Notes: generated by a model from the sequence alone, not told the origin. DNA of 64,000 nucleotides from Alkalimonas amylolytica (GCF_900107845.1 NZ_FNRM01000004.1:197471-261470); one strand, 5' to 3'. Counted from the first letter of the stretch, positions 18,330 to 27,800 are shown. Made by a program: numbers and translations.

Positions 18330-19154
18330 TTATCCTCGGCGACTCGCCCACCACTGCAGGCCATTAATCAGCAGCAACAAAATAAAAGCTGCCCCCAGCA
18401 TCACCACACCAATAGCAGCAGCACCGTGATAATCGTACTGCTCGGCTTTGGCGACAATCAGCAATGGGGTGATCTCCGTGCGATATGGCAGGTTACCGGA
18501 AATAAATATAACGGAACCGTACTCGCCAACAGCCCGTGCAAAAGCCAGTGCATAGCCGGTCAGCAGTGCGGGTAGAATGGCTGGGAAAATCACCCGGCGA
18601 ATGGTGGTCAGCCGGCTCGCGCCTAATGCTGCCGAGGCCTCTTCCAGCTCTTTTTCAAAATCCGCCAACACCGGCTGCACGGTACGCACCACAAAAGGCA
18701 AACCAATGTACGTCAGTGCAATCACTACACCAATCTGGCTGTAAGCGATGCGGATGCCAAAAGGCTCAAAGTACTGGCCGACCCAACCGGTGCTGGCATA
18801 AAGGGTAACCAGCGCAATACCAGCCACGGCAGTTGGCAAGGCAAAAGGCAAGTCCACCAGGCCATCAATAATACGTTTACCGGGGAAGCTGTAACGCACC
18901 AATACCCAGGCAACCAGGGTACCAAATACAGCATTAATGCTGGCACCGATAAAGGACGCCAGAAATGATAACTTGTACGACGCCACGACTTGTGGATGGC
19001 TGACTGCACGCCAGAAATCTTCCCAGCTCATTTGCAGGGTAAACAGAATTAACCCGGCGACAGGAATGATTAATAACAAGCTTAAATACAGTACGGAAAA
19101 CCCCATGGTCAGCCCAAATCCTGGGATCACTGGTTTTATACGTATGCTACTCAT
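18330..19154 (-). CDS. cysT: Sulfate ABC transporter permease CysT (second set)
   Basis: About 274 residues from the ATG at 19154, which follows GGAAAG; an ATG at 19166 is an alternative. Six helices, coupling motif EEASAALGASRLTTIRRVIF and ARAVGEYGSVIFISGNLP. Forms the membrane channel with CysW. Lies between sbp and cysW in the same orientation. Confidence 0.93.
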   Translation of the reverse strand: MSSIRIKPVIPGFGLTMGFSVLYLSLLLIIPVAGLILFTLQMSWEDFWRAVSHPQVVASYKLSFLASFIGASINAVFGTLVAWVLVRYSFPGKRIIDGLVDLPFALPTAVAGIALVTLYASTGWVGQYFEPFGIRIAYSQIGVVIALTYIGLPFVVRTVQPVLADFEKELEEASAALGASRLTTIRRVIFPAILPALLTGYALAFARAVGEYGSVIFISGNLPYRTEITPLLIVAKAEQYDYHGAAAIGVVMLGAAFILLLLINGLQWWASRRG

Positions 19155-19204
19155 GACACTTTCCATTGGTAAGCGCCCTGGTGTGAGCCAGAGCGCTTTG
19201 CTGA

Positions 19205-20206
19205 TTAACGCCGTGCTATGGCTTCCAGAATCCGGTCAAAGTAGCCTCCATCGTTAAAATGGTCCGCTTGTGCTTTATCCCAACCACCAAATACATCGTC
19301 GATACCGAACAGATTCACTTGGGGAAATTTTTCCAGATACTGCTCTGCAATTTCCGGCCGACCAGGGCGGTAAAAATGCTTCGCTGCCAGATGCTGCGCT
19401 TCGTCACTGTACAGATAGTTCAGATAGGCTTCGGCCACAGCGCGGGTCCCTTTGCGATCAACATTGCGATCCACTACCGTCACTGGTGGCTCGGCCAGAA
19501 TGCTGACACTGGGCACCACAATTTCATACTCGCCACGGCCCAGTTGCTCTACCGATAAAAAGGCTTCGTTTTCCCAGGCGATAAACACATCGCCAATACG
19601 GCGCTGCACAAAGGTATTGGTAGCACCGCGCGCAGCCGGATCCAGCACCGGAACATTGCGGAAGATTTTTTCTACAAACTGATAGGCTTTTTCTTCCGAG
19701 CCATATTTTTTCAGGGCATAGCCCCAGGCTGCCAGGTAATTCCAGCGCGCTCCACCGGAGGTTTTCGGGTTCGGGGTAATCACCTGGACATCATCACGTA
19801 CCAAATCGTCCCAGTCCTGAATGTTCTTTGGGTTGCCTTTGCGCACCAACAACACGATGGTGGACGTGTAGGGCGAACTGTTCAGCGGCAAGCGGCTTTG
19901 CCAGTCTTGTGGGATCAGATCGGCTCGTACCCGCAGGGCATCCACATCGTAGGCCAGTGCCAGCGTCACCACATCGGCGTCCAGGCCGTCAATCACGGAG
20001 CGGGCCTGAGAGCCAGAACCGCCATGCGACTGACGTACTCTGGGTGCAGTATGCCCCTGAGCACGCCAGTAATTGCTAAATAACTGGTTGTATTCGCGGT
20101 AAAACTCACGGGTTGGATCGTAAGAAACATTTAAAATGGTACTGCTGGCTGTAGCAAGGCTTGATACCACTAATGCAGCACTGGCCAGAATTGTTTTAAA
20201 CTTCAT
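19205..20206 (-). CDS. sbp: Sulfate/thiosulfate-binding periplasmic protein (second set)
   Basis: 333 residues with a signal peptide ([12 protein letters not shown]), then [49 protein letters not shown] and [18 protein letters not shown], all hallmarks of Sbp. It delivers sulfate to CysT/CysW. First large gene of the operon, 69 bases after the small yezD gene. Confidence 0.95.
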   Translation of the reverse strand: MKFKTILASAALVVSSLATASSTILNVSYDPTREFYREYNQLFSNYWRAQGHTAPRVRQSHGGSGSQARSVIDGLDADVVTLALAYDVDALRVRADLIPQDWQSRLPLNSSPYTSTIVLLVRKGNPKNIQDWDDLVRDDVQVITPNPKTSGGARWNYLAAWGYALKKYGSEEKAYQFVEKIFRNVPVLDPAARGATNTFVQRRIGDVFIAWENEAFLSVEQLGRGEYEIVVPSVSILAEPPVTVVDRNVDRKGTRAVAEAYLNYLYSDEAQHLAAKHFYRPGRPEIAEQYLEKFPQVNLFGIDDVFGGWDKAQADHFNDGGYFDRILEAIARR

Positions 20207-20275
20207 GCTGAGGTCCTTTATAGTTTGCTAATAAAGAGCCAGGCTTCCGGTGGTCCGGTCAGCATGGTGGGTTAT

Positions 20276-20443
20276 TCAGGGTGCTGGTTTATCCAGTCGA
20301 ATTTTTTCAATTTTCTCCAGTTGAACCAGCTTGCCGTGGTGAAACACCAGTTCAATAGAGCCGTACTCAATTCGACCAACCAACTGTTCAATGCGGTTGG
20401 CTAACTCGGTCAGCTGCTCCGCCGTGTGCTGAGTGTTGGTCAT
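20276..20443 (-). CDS. yezD: YezD-family small protein (DUF2292), first gene of cys operon
   Basis: A 55-residue ORF starting at ATG 20443 with GGAGAG just upstream and ending with TGA at 20276. The core IEYGSIELVFHHGKLVQLEK followed by IEKIRL matches the YezD/DUF2292 pattern (R-Y-G-S-h-x-h-h-h-H-x-G-x-h-h-Q-h-E-K). Family members are often found with sulfate assimilation genes; the molecular role is unknown. The operon position supports a role in sulfur metabolism. Confidence 0.85.
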   Translation of the reverse strand: MTNTQHTAEQLTELANRIEQLVGRIEYGSIELVFHHGKLVQLEKIEKIRLDKPAP

Positions 20444-20444
20444 A

Positions 20445-20489
20445 CTCTCTCCATACAGGCAACGAATTACCTGTATGCATCATAGAGAG
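20445..20489 (-). promoter_or_regulatory. Leader hairpin that can sequester the yezD ribosome site
   Basis: Read on the minus strand, CTCTCT (20489-20484) and CATACAGG (20477-20470) pair with CCTGTATG (20459-20452) and AGAGAG (20450-20445). The second arm contains the GGAGAG ribosome site of yezD. The structure could therefore block translation when formed, or be a DNA operator; it is not followed by a T-run. Confidence 0.5.
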
Positions 20490-20528
20490 CATTATTAAGA
20501 ATTTAAAATACTAAATGATGATATTTTA

Positions 20529-20543
20529 ATTCCAAAAAAGAAT
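20529..20543. promoter_or_regulatory. ATTCC-N5-AGAAT site upstream of yezD operon
   Basis: ATTCC-AAAAA-AGAAT differs at one position from the perfect ATTCC-N5-GGAAT palindrome ahead of the porin, with similar AT-rich flanks. It lies 86-100 bases before yezD, a distance suited to an activator. It is also close to the end of the LysR gene at 20555, so control is most likely of the cys operon. Confidence 0.45.
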
Positions 20544-20554
20544 ATGACAATTTA

Positions 20555-21463
20555 TTAATTTTCAGCCGGACAGGAAGCAGAGAAATGCATCAGGCAATGC
20601 TGGTAAAACCGCGCGACCAGCCTGGGCATAGGGGCATAAGCCGAGTAGATAAAGCCGTACTGATGCTGAATGTCAGGCAACAGCGGCACCAGCACCATCT
20701 GTTGATCGCAGTATTGTTCGGCTAGCACCTGATTCAAAATAGCGATGCCCAGGCCTTTTTTAACGTAGGCACAAGCGGTTGCCACCGTATGGGTTTCCAG
20801 CCGCACCTGCATGCTCACCCCGGCTTTTTTGAACTCATTTTCCAGCCGAACCCGGGTAGGCCTGCCCTGCCCCAGCATAATCAGCGGCTCGGCGGCCAGT
20901 TGCGTCAATGCTATCGATGCTGCCTGGGCCAACGGGTGCTTGCTTGGAACAGCACACACCAGGTTGCTGCTAAGCAGGTGCTGGCACACCAGGCCCGGAT
21001 GTGTTTCCGGTAATTGGATAAAACCGCAATCGACCGAACGATGGGCCACCAGCTCTCGTGCCATTTGTGGGCTGTGCGCATCGATGCTCAGCGACACTGA
21101 AGGATACTGCTCCATAAAACTGGCAATCACACTGGCCAAAGGGCCGGCACTGAAGCTGGCCGGAGCGACGATTTTCAACGAGCCCAGTTCCGACTTGGCG
21201 ACCGAATCGGCCAGTGCTTTAAAGCGATCCACGCTGCTTAGCAGCAGGGAGATTTCTTGCTCCAGATAGCGGGCTTCATCGGTTGGCGTCAGCCGGCTGT
21301 GCTCGCGGTAAAACAAGGCAAAACCCAGTTGCTGCTCCAACACCTGGATCAGCCGGCTTACGGCCGGCTGGGTGATGGCCAGCTGTTTGGCCGCTGCCGT
21401 AGCCGAGCCGGTTTGCAAAATGGCCTGGAAGCACTCCAGGCTTTTCAGATTCAATGATTCCAT
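20555..21463 (-). CDS. LysR-family regulator
   Basis: 302 residues. HTH at the N-terminus (LKSLECFQAILQTGSATAAA, KQLAITQPAVSRLIQVLEQQ, FALFYREHSRLTPTDEA), then a substrate-binding-like domain from about 90. The effector-domain pattern resembles regulators of amino acid or opine use (NocR/OccR-like). It is divergent from the TonB receptor/formylglutamate amidohydrolase genes, which it probably controls from the 21464-21586 gap. Confidence 0.9.
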   Translation of the reverse strand: MESLNLKSLECFQAILQTGSATAAAKQLAITQPAVSRLIQVLEQQLGFALFYREHSRLTPTDEARYLEQEISLLLSSVDRFKALADSVAKSELGSLKIVAPASFSAGPLASVIASFMEQYPSVSLSIDAHSPQMARELVAHRSVDCGFIQLPETHPGLVCQHLLSSNLVCAVPSKHPLAQAASIALTQLAAEPLIMLGQGRPTRVRLENEFKKAGVSMQVRLETHTVATACAYVKKGLGIAILNQVLAEQYCDQQMVLVPLLPDIQHQYGFIYSAYAPMPRLVARFYQHCLMHFSASCPAEN

Positions 21464-21586
21464 AACAATTTATTATGTGTTTATGCGTATTTCTAATAAT
21501 ATTGCATAGGTCATGGGGCTTTGCTAGCTTAAATTTCGCACAGACACTCATTGCAGTGTTGATGATAACAACGATAGGGGAATCCC
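21464..21586. promoter_or_regulatory. Divergent promoter region, LysR / TonB receptor
   Basis: A 123-base AT-rich gap between the two divergent starts. By position it must hold the promoters of both and probably the LysR binding site. No palindrome stands out well enough to be called. Confidence 0.45.
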
Positions 21587-24328
21587 ATGACAACAGGACA
21601 TTTCAACAAATCCATGCTGACGGCTGCCATCCTCAGTGCGTTTGCACTGCCAGGTCAGGCTCAGGCCGATGTCAGCAACACAGGCAGCGCTGCAGACAAT
21701 AACGTCGAGGTGATTTCAGTCACTGGCTCGCGCATTTTGCGACGGGGTGAAACCGAAGCCAGCCCCATCCAAAGTTTTGAGCGCGACGATCTGGATCTTA
21801 AAGGCGCGGTCTCCATCGGTGAAGTGTTGCAGGAGCTCCCTTCCGTCGGCGCTAGCCTGAATGACAATGGCTCGGCAGGTACCAGCCATGGCAGTGCCAG
21901 CATCAACCTGCGTAATCTGGGTGAAAACCGCTCGCTGGTACTGGTGAATGGCAATCGCTGGGTCAATGGCGCAGGTACCCGTGGTTTTCGGGACTTTGTT
22001 GATTTGAATACCATTCCCTTCGCCATGATTGAACGGGTTGAAGTGCTGCAAGATGGCGCTACCGCTATCTATGGCGCCGATGCCATCGCTGGTGTTGTCA
22101 ACATTCATACCTTTAAAGATTTTACCGGCATGCATGCCAAAGCCTATTACGGCCAGACCTCGCACGGCGACCGGGAAACCCTGAATCTGGATTTACGGCT
22201 CGGTCAGGATCTTGGCAACCACAACCTGATGCTGGTTGCCAGTTTCTCTGATCAAAAACCAATTTTAACGCAGGATCGCGACCTGACCGCCATTCCATTG
22301 AACGGTTTATCTTTGGGTTCTGGCGAAGGGTTGTTTCGCAGCAATGCGCTTAGCTCTGTGTTCGGTTTTGATATTCCGGCCCAGGGCATTACCCGTGAAC
22401 CTGGCAGTGATGGCAACCAGCTGAGCAGCTGGCGTCCGGCCAGTGCCAATGATCGCTTCAATCGCTACCATGACAATTACGTGGTTGGTCCCAGCCGCCG
22501 GCTGAGTGTGTATGGCCAGGGGGTATTTGAACTGGGCCAGCTTGGTATTTCGGAAGACACCCGGCTGCGCATCGAAGCTGTGTACAACCGCCGCGAATCC
22601 GATCAGCAATTTTCGGCGGCCATCCCGGTGGTCAATGGCAGTCGTGGTTTTATCGTCGCCAACGACCCCAGGGTAAACCCTTTTGGGGTTGAACTGAGCG
22701 GCAGCGATTTTGTTGCCACCAACTTCTTTGTCGATAACGGCCTGCGGGTCAATGCCCAGACCGTAGATACCACCCGTTTTGGTATTGGGCTGGAAGGCTA
22801 TACCACCAGTGACTGGCACTGGGATATCTTTGCTTCGTTTGCCCGTAATAAAGCTACTTTTGTTTCCAACAATCAACTGCACCTGGATAAACTGGCGCTT
22901 GGCATGCGGGCTTGCGATGCCAGCGGCCTGAGCGCCGATGTCAGCGACTTGTTGACAGGCTGTGTGCCGGTGAACTTATTCAATACCCTGACGCCGGACA
23001 TGGTGAACTACATCAACTTTACCGGTGAAGATAGCAACGAAGCCAAACAGCAGCATCTGCGCTTTAATATTACCAACAGTATCGCCGATTTACCGGCTGG
23101 CGATCTGCTGCTGGCCGCAGGGATGGAGTACCGCAAAGAGTCCGGTACCGATGTGCCGGATAGCATTATTAATTCTGCCCCCAGAGTAAACAGCTTTAAC
23201 ACGACGTCGTCAGCGCCAAGAACAGGTACCATCGGTAGCTATGATCTGTACGAAGCCTACGCCGAACTAAGCATTCCATTGCTGTCAGGCCATGCCATGG
23301 CCCATCACCTTGAAGTGAACCTGGCCAGTCGCTTTTCCGACTACAGTACCTTTGGCAGCACCGTCAACAGCAAAGCCGGCATCCTGTATCGTCCGGTGGC
23401 CGATTTAATGCTGCGCGCTACCTGGGCTGAAGGCTTCCGGGCACCCTCAATTCTGGAGCTGTATGAAGGCGAGCGTGAGTCCTTTGCCCCGGTGAATGAT
23501 CCCTGTGCCGACAATGCCGGTTTGCCTGGTTGTACCGGTGTACCCGCTGGCTACACACAAAACGAAGCCAATGTCCCCATTACCGTGGGCGGCAACATTT
23601 TGCTGGAGCCGGAAACCTCGGAAAACATCTCGCTTGGTTTGGTCTATACCCCATCGCAGCTGGATGGCTTTAGCCTGACGCTGGACTGGTACAACATCCA
23701 AATCGACAATACTATCAGTACCTTTGGCACGCAGAATCTGCTGGATCTCTGCGCCACCACCAACCGCAATTGCGGGGTGATCCAACGCGCAACCAGTGGT
23801 GAAATCATCAACATCGTGGATGGCCCGGTCAACCTGAACAAAACCGAAGTATCCGGTATGGATGCAGTGGTACGTTACCGGTTAAATACCGACCAGGGTC
23901 GCTGGGATCTGGCCGCCAATCTGTCACGGCTAAACAAGTTTGTTGAATCCTCCACCTTGCCAGACGGTACGTTCATCGAAGTAGACAAAAAAGGCACCGC
24001 AGCCTCACGTGAAGCTTTCCCAACCTGGCGTGGCTTTCTGTCGGCGCAGTGGCGCCAGGAAGCCTGGTCTTCCGGTTATTCTTTGCGCTACATCGGTGAT
24101 ACCACAGAAACCTTTGCTGGCGAGCCACTCAGCATCGGCTCTATGGTGTATCACTCGGTATTCGCTGGCTACAACTTTGACAATGGTGCCGGCATCAAGC
24201 TGGGTATCAATAACCTGACCGACAAGCAACCACCAACATCTCGAACTAACCTGAACATTAATTTTGATCAACAAACCTACAATGCCGTAGGCCGTTTTAT
24301 CTACCTTCAGCTTAGTTACGATTTCTAA
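21587..24328 (+). CDS. TonB-dependent outer-membrane receptor
   Basis: 913 residues with a signal peptide (LSAFALPGQAQA), a TonB-box-like EVISVTGSRI and plug motifs SINLRNLGENRSLVLVNGNR and VEVLQDGATAIYGADAIAGV. The barrel ends in the expected C-terminal aromatic (YLQLSYDF). Such LGENRSLVLVNG receptors usually import peptides or other organic nutrients and not iron. The next genes encode an N-formylglutamate amidohydrolase and a permease, suggesting that this receptor takes up a formylated or acylated amino acid derivative. Confidence 0.93.
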   Translation: MTTGHFNKSMLTAAILSAFALPGQAQADVSNTGSAADNNVEVISVTGSRILRRGETEASPIQSFERDDLDLKGAVSIGEVLQELPSVGASLNDNGSAGTSHGSASINLRNLGENRSLVLVNGNRWVNGAGTRGFRDFVDLNTIPFAMIERVEVLQDGATAIYGADAIAGVVNIHTFKDFTGMHAKAYYGQTSHGDRETLNLDLRLGQDLGNHNLMLVASFSDQKPILTQDRDLTAIPLNGLSLGSGEGLFRSNALSSVFGFDIPAQGITREPGSDGNQLSSWRPASANDRFNRYHDNYVVGPSRRLSVYGQGVFELGQLGISEDTRLRIEAVYNRRESDQQFSAAIPVVNGSRGFIVANDPRVNPFGVELSGSDFVATNFFVDNGLRVNAQTVDTTRFGIGLEGYTTSDWHWDIFASFARNKATFVSNNQLHLDKLALGMRACDASGLSADVSDLLTGCVPVNLFNTLTPDMVNYINFTGEDSNEAKQQHLRFNITNSIADLPAGDLLLAAGMEYRKESGTDVPDSIINSAPRVNSFNTTSSAPRTGTIGSYDLYEAYAELSIPLLSGHAMAHHLEVNLASRFSDYSTFGSTVNSKAGILYRPVADLMLRATWAEGFRAPSILELYEGERESFAPVNDPCADNAGLPGCTGVPAGYTQNEANVPITVGGNILLEPETSENISLGLVYTPSQLDGFSLTLDWYNIQIDNTISTFGTQNLLDLCATTNRNCGVIQRATSGEIINIVDGPVNLNKTEVSGMDAVVRYRLNTDQGRWDLAANLSRLNKFVESSTLPDGTFIEVDKKGTAASREAFPTWRGFLSAQWRQEAWSSGYSLRYIGDTTETFAGEPLSIGSMVYHSVFAGYNFDNGAGIKLGINNLTDKQPPTSRTNLNINFDQQTYNAVGRFIYLQLSYDF

Positions 24329-24336
24329 TGGCTGTA

Positions 24337-24361
24337 GGCGGGCACATAGCCTGTGCCCGCC
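24337..24361 (+). promoter_or_regulatory. Strong intercistronic hairpin
   Basis: GGCGGGCACA (24337-24346) and TGTGCCCGCC (24352-24361) form a perfect 10-bp stem with a five-base loop, eight bases after the receptor stop. Without a T-run it is more likely an mRNA stabiliser or partial attenuator that lowers expression of the downstream genes than a full terminator. Confidence 0.6.
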
Positions 24362-24388
24362 CAGTTGTTGCCAGACAGGAGCCTTTGC

Positions 24389-25243
24389 ATGTCAGCACAA
24401 AGTAATTTTACCATTCACCCACCAAGCACCCCCAGGCCTCTCCCCTTGGTATTTGACTCGCCGCACAGCGGTTTTTACCTGCCGGCCGATTTTGCTTACC
24501 AGGTGAAGCTCGATGAGCTAAAAACCGGCTGGGATGCCTATGTCGACGAACTTTGGCAACCGGCAACTCAGCTGGGTGCCTATCTGCTTTGTGCCAAGGC
24601 CTCCAGAATGTACATCGATTTAAACCGGGCGCCCGACGATCTGGACCCGGCACTATTGGCGGAGCCCTGGCCAGAGCCACTGCAACCAACCCGCTATAGC
24701 GAACGAGGTATGGGCCTGATCCGCCGCTTTGCCCTGCCCGGCAAGCCAGTTTATGCCTCCCCCTTAACCGTGGCTGCTGTACAACAGCGCATCCGCGACT
24801 ATTATCAACCATATCATCAGAAGCTAAGTGAACTGCTAAGCGGCCTGCATCATCAGTTTGGTCGTGTCTGGCACATCGACTGCCACTCCATGAAATCACG
24901 CGGCAATGCGATGAATATTGATGCCGATGCAGCACGACCTGATATTGTATTAGGAGATGCCGACGGCAGCAGCAGTGATCCGGATTTTACAGCTTGCATC
25001 CAGCAAAGTTTTCAGCTCCTTGGTTACAGCGTGGCCGTGAACCACCCTTACAAAGGCGGCCACTGCGTGCGGGCTTACGGCAAGCCAGCACAGCATTACC
25101 ACAGCGTGCAAATTGAAATTAACCGGCAGCTCTACATGAATGAAGCGACGTTTACGAAAAACCATCTGTTTACTGGCTTTCAGGCCGATTTAACCCGGGT
25201 TAGCACCTCGATCGCCGAATTTATCCAGACAAAGCTGCGTTAA
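24389..25243 (+). CDS. N-formylglutamate amidohydrolase (FGase family)
   Basis: 284 residues from an ATG with AGGAG upstream. Family motifs: FDSPHSGFYLPADF, DAYVDELW, MYIDLNRAPDDLDP, WHIDCHSMKSRG with metal-binding His/Asp, GGHCVRAYGKP and HSVQIEINRQLYM. Known members hydrolyse N-formyl-L-glutamate to glutamate and formate, as HutG does at the end of one histidine degradation route. No other hut genes are here; it sits between an outer-membrane receptor and a permease, so it may act on an imported substrate. Confidence 0.92.
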   Translation: MSAQSNFTIHPPSTPRPLPLVFDSPHSGFYLPADFAYQVKLDELKTGWDAYVDELWQPATQLGAYLLCAKASRMYIDLNRAPDDLDPALLAEPWPEPLQPTRYSERGMGLIRRFALPGKPVYASPLTVAAVQQRIRDYYQPYHQKLSELLSGLHHQFGRVWHIDCHSMKSRGNAMNIDADAARPDIVLGDADGSSSDPDFTACIQQSFQLLGYSVAVNHPYKGGHCVRAYGKPAQHYHSVQIEINRQLYMNEATFTKNHLFTGFQADLTRVSTSIAEFIQTKLR

Positions 25244-25274
25244 TCAGGCTTTGTCTTATCTTTTGAGAACCAGC

Positions 25275-26717
25275 ATGCCAAACAACAACACTAAACTTCC
25301 TGCCCAACTAAGCGACCCGGCCAAGCTACCACCAACGGCCCTCAGCCAGCAGCACAAAGGCAACAACCCCATCATCATTTTGCTTAGCATTTTGCTGCTG
25401 GCTGGTGCCCTGACCTACCTGGTAGGCGCAGGCAGCTTCGAGCGCGATGGCAACTTGGTGGTACCCGGTTCCTTTCAAAGTATGGAAAAAAACAACAGCC
25501 TGTCCAACTTATGGCGCATCAGCGATGATCCAACCCAGGCTCAACCGGTCAGCGTGATTCAACTGCTGCTGGCAATTCCTCAAGGGCTGGAGCGTGGCGC
25601 CAACCTGATTTTTATGGTGCTGATCATTGGTGGTATGTTCGGGATTATGACCAAAGCAGGTGCCGTCACTGCTGGTTTAGAACGCTTATTGGGTGCTTTG
25701 CGTGGCAATGTTTACTTGCTGGTCCCTTCCTTGATGGTGGTGTTTGCCGCCGGTAGCACCTTTCTTGGCCTGGCCTCTGAATACCTGTTAATCATTCCGC
25801 TGATGGTTGAAATGGCGCGCCGGCTCGGTTTATCCAACCTGATGGGACTGGCGATTTTAACCATTCCGGTCAAAGCAGGTTTTCTGGCCTCCGTGACCAA
25901 CCCTGTGGCTCTGACTGTGGCTCAACCCTTGGTGGATGTACCGGTATTCAGCGGCATCAGCATGCGCTTAGTCGCTTTTGTGGTGTTCACCCTGGTCGGC
26001 ATTGTCTTTATGATGCTGATGATCAAACGGGAAGGCTTTGATGCCAGTATCAAAATCGAGTTTGATAGCTCCCCATTGAGCAAACGCCATGCGCTGATGC
26101 TTATCGTACTGGCACTCGGCATCGCCTTGCTGGTGTATGGCTCTACTACCTTTGAATGGCGCAATCAGCAGTTAACGGCATTTTACATCGCGCTAGCCGT
26201 GATCCTGGCCTGCATCAGCGGCCTCGGCGCCAATGGTGCCGCCGATGCTTTTGTTGAAGGCATGCGCAAAATTCTGCTGGCCGCTATTTTGATTGGTGTA
26301 GCTTTTGCCATTGCCGTGACGCTGCAAAATGGCCAGATCCTTGATTCGGTCATTTTCCAGCTCACCAGCATGGTGGGAGAAGACAACCCGTTACTCGCCG
26401 TGCAAGGGATGTTTGTATCCCAGTTGCTACTTGATTTTCTGATCCCCTCCACCTCAGGCCAGGCAGCGGTGAGCATGCCCATTCTCGGCCCCATCGGCCA
26501 GCTGGTTGGTATCAGCCCCCATACCACAGTACTGGCCTTTTTATTCGGCAATGGCATCACCACCATTTTCACCCCAACATCCGGCACCCTGCTGGCTTAC
26601 CTTGCGACGGCGCAAGTGTCCTGGACCAGTTGGGCGCGCTTTGTAATGCCGCTGGTCGGCATTTACATTGTACTGGCCATGCTGATGCTGGTGATGGCCG
26701 TGCTGATTGGTTACTAA
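25275..26717 (+). CDS. YfcC/DcuC-type membrane permease
   Basis: About 480 residues, 12 or so membrane segments. The start LLAGALTYLVGAGSFERDG and VVPGSF is characteristic of YfcC-type carriers, with LDFLIPSTSGQAAVSMPILG and GNGITTIFTPTSGTLLAYLA later. Family substrates are dicarboxylates or amino-acid-like compounds, mostly unproven. Following the amidohydrolase by 31 bases, it likely carries the same compound across the inner membrane. I chose ATG 25275; a TTG at 25251 is an alternative. Confidence 0.85.
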   Translation: MPNNNTKLPAQLSDPAKLPPTALSQQHKGNNPIIILLSILLLAGALTYLVGAGSFERDGNLVVPGSFQSMEKNNSLSNLWRISDDPTQAQPVSVIQLLLAIPQGLERGANLIFMVLIIGGMFGIMTKAGAVTAGLERLLGALRGNVYLLVPSLMVVFAAGSTFLGLASEYLLIIPLMVEMARRLGLSNLMGLAILTIPVKAGFLASVTNPVALTVAQPLVDVPVFSGISMRLVAFVVFTLVGIVFMMLMIKREGFDASIKIEFDSSPLSKRHALMLIVLALGIALLVYGSTTFEWRNQQLTAFYIALAVILACISGLGANGAADAFVEGMRKILLAAILIGVAFAIAVTLQNGQILDSVIFQLTSMVGEDNPLLAVQGMFVSQLLLDFLIPSTSGQAAVSMPILGPIGQLVGISPHTTVLAFLFGNGITTIFTPTSGTLLAYLATAQVSWTSWARFVMPLVGIYIVLAMLMLVMAVLIGY

Positions 26718-26864
26718 AATACCTGTAGCCACTGGCCGGTGTATGAAAATTATTTTGATAGTGCTTCAATGGCAACGGTGTTGGACCGTGATGAAATTGC
26801 TGGCAGTTGAACAATTTCCTTACCATACTCATAGCATAGAGTGAATCCAAACATTTTGAGCACG

Positions 26865-27683
26865 ATGAACATGTGCAGACCACTGCATCTACTACCCGTC
26901 CTGTTATTCATCCACTGTCTGTTGCCCTTGGTAGTATCTGCACATGAACAAAGCGCGCCGCTTCGCATTATCACTGAACATAGCCCACCAGCCAGTTATT
27001 TAAACGAACAAGGCAAGGTGGCAGGAGCAACCACAGAGCTTATCACGCAACTTGCCAATCAACTTGATGAAGACATCCGTATCGAGTTAATGCCCTGGGC
27101 AAGAGCCTTTTATACTGCTACTTCACAACCACGAACCGCGCTTTTTGAAACCGCACTGAGCGAAGAACGCAAGCCTTTGTTTCATTGGGTCGGTCCACTC
27201 AAGGTATACCGGCTCTGGGTGTATGGCCGGCAAGACCGGCTCACCGGACCGATAAATCTGGCCGAACTCAGCCGTTCGTATATTGCCTGTGAGTCGCTCG
27301 ATTCAATTTATCTGCAGTATTGGCAACAACTGGGCTTTACCACCGAGCGACGCTTAGCCCTTACCCCCCGCAAAGCACAATGCCGGGATATGTTCTTACA
27401 ACAGCGGGTGGATCTCATTATTTGGAACGAGCTGTTTGCCGGGAGCTTGCAACAGGATCTCCGGCAACAAGGGACTGAACTGGTGCCACTCATGCCCATT
27501 GATGATATTTATTTGTATCTGGTTTTTTCACTGGATCATTCAGTAGCCTACATTCAGCAATGGCAAGACGCCCTGGAACAAAGCTATCGCGATGGCAGTA
27601 TGCGCGCCTTATACCAGGGTGTCTTTCCCGAAGCAGTGATTCAACGGCTGGAAGCGTTTGCCCAACAGCCTCTGCCAAATTAG
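26865..27683 (+). CDS. Periplasmic solute-binding protein-like (SBP_bac_3)
   Basis: About 272 residues from ATG 26865; a GTG at 26841 is in frame. A signal peptide (LLPVLLFIHCLLPLVVSA) precedes a family-3 solute-binding fold: LRIITEHSPPASYLNEQGKV, then MPWARAFYTA. No permease or ATPase is adjacent. Such stand-alone proteins occur widely in Alteromonadales and may bind amino-acid-like ligands. Relation to the upstream FGase genes is possible but unproven. Confidence 0.8.
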   Translation: MNMCRPLHLLPVLLFIHCLLPLVVSAHEQSAPLRIITEHSPPASYLNEQGKVAGATTELITQLANQLDEDIRIELMPWARAFYTATSQPRTALFETALSEERKPLFHWVGPLKVYRLWVYGRQDRLTGPINLAELSRSYIACESLDSIYLQYWQQLGFTTERRLALTPRKAQCRDMFLQQRVDLIIWNELFAGSLQQDLRQQGTELVPLMPIDDIYLYLVFSLDHSVAYIQQWQDALEQSYRDGSMRALYQGVFPEAVIQRLEAFAQQPLPN

Positions 27684-27800
27684 CAGTAAAAACTATCCAT
27701 CTAGTACATTACCATTTTCTGACATATACAAAATAATTGTATCTAAAATGTTCTTTCGGTAAAATTCCGCCACTTTAGCCGAGCGGATAAGGACATACAA

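Noticed and set aside
17697-18575. Rightward open frame of 292 codons opposite cysW/cysT
   Set aside because: Antisense to two well-supported permease genes, no ribosome site, no recognisable domain.
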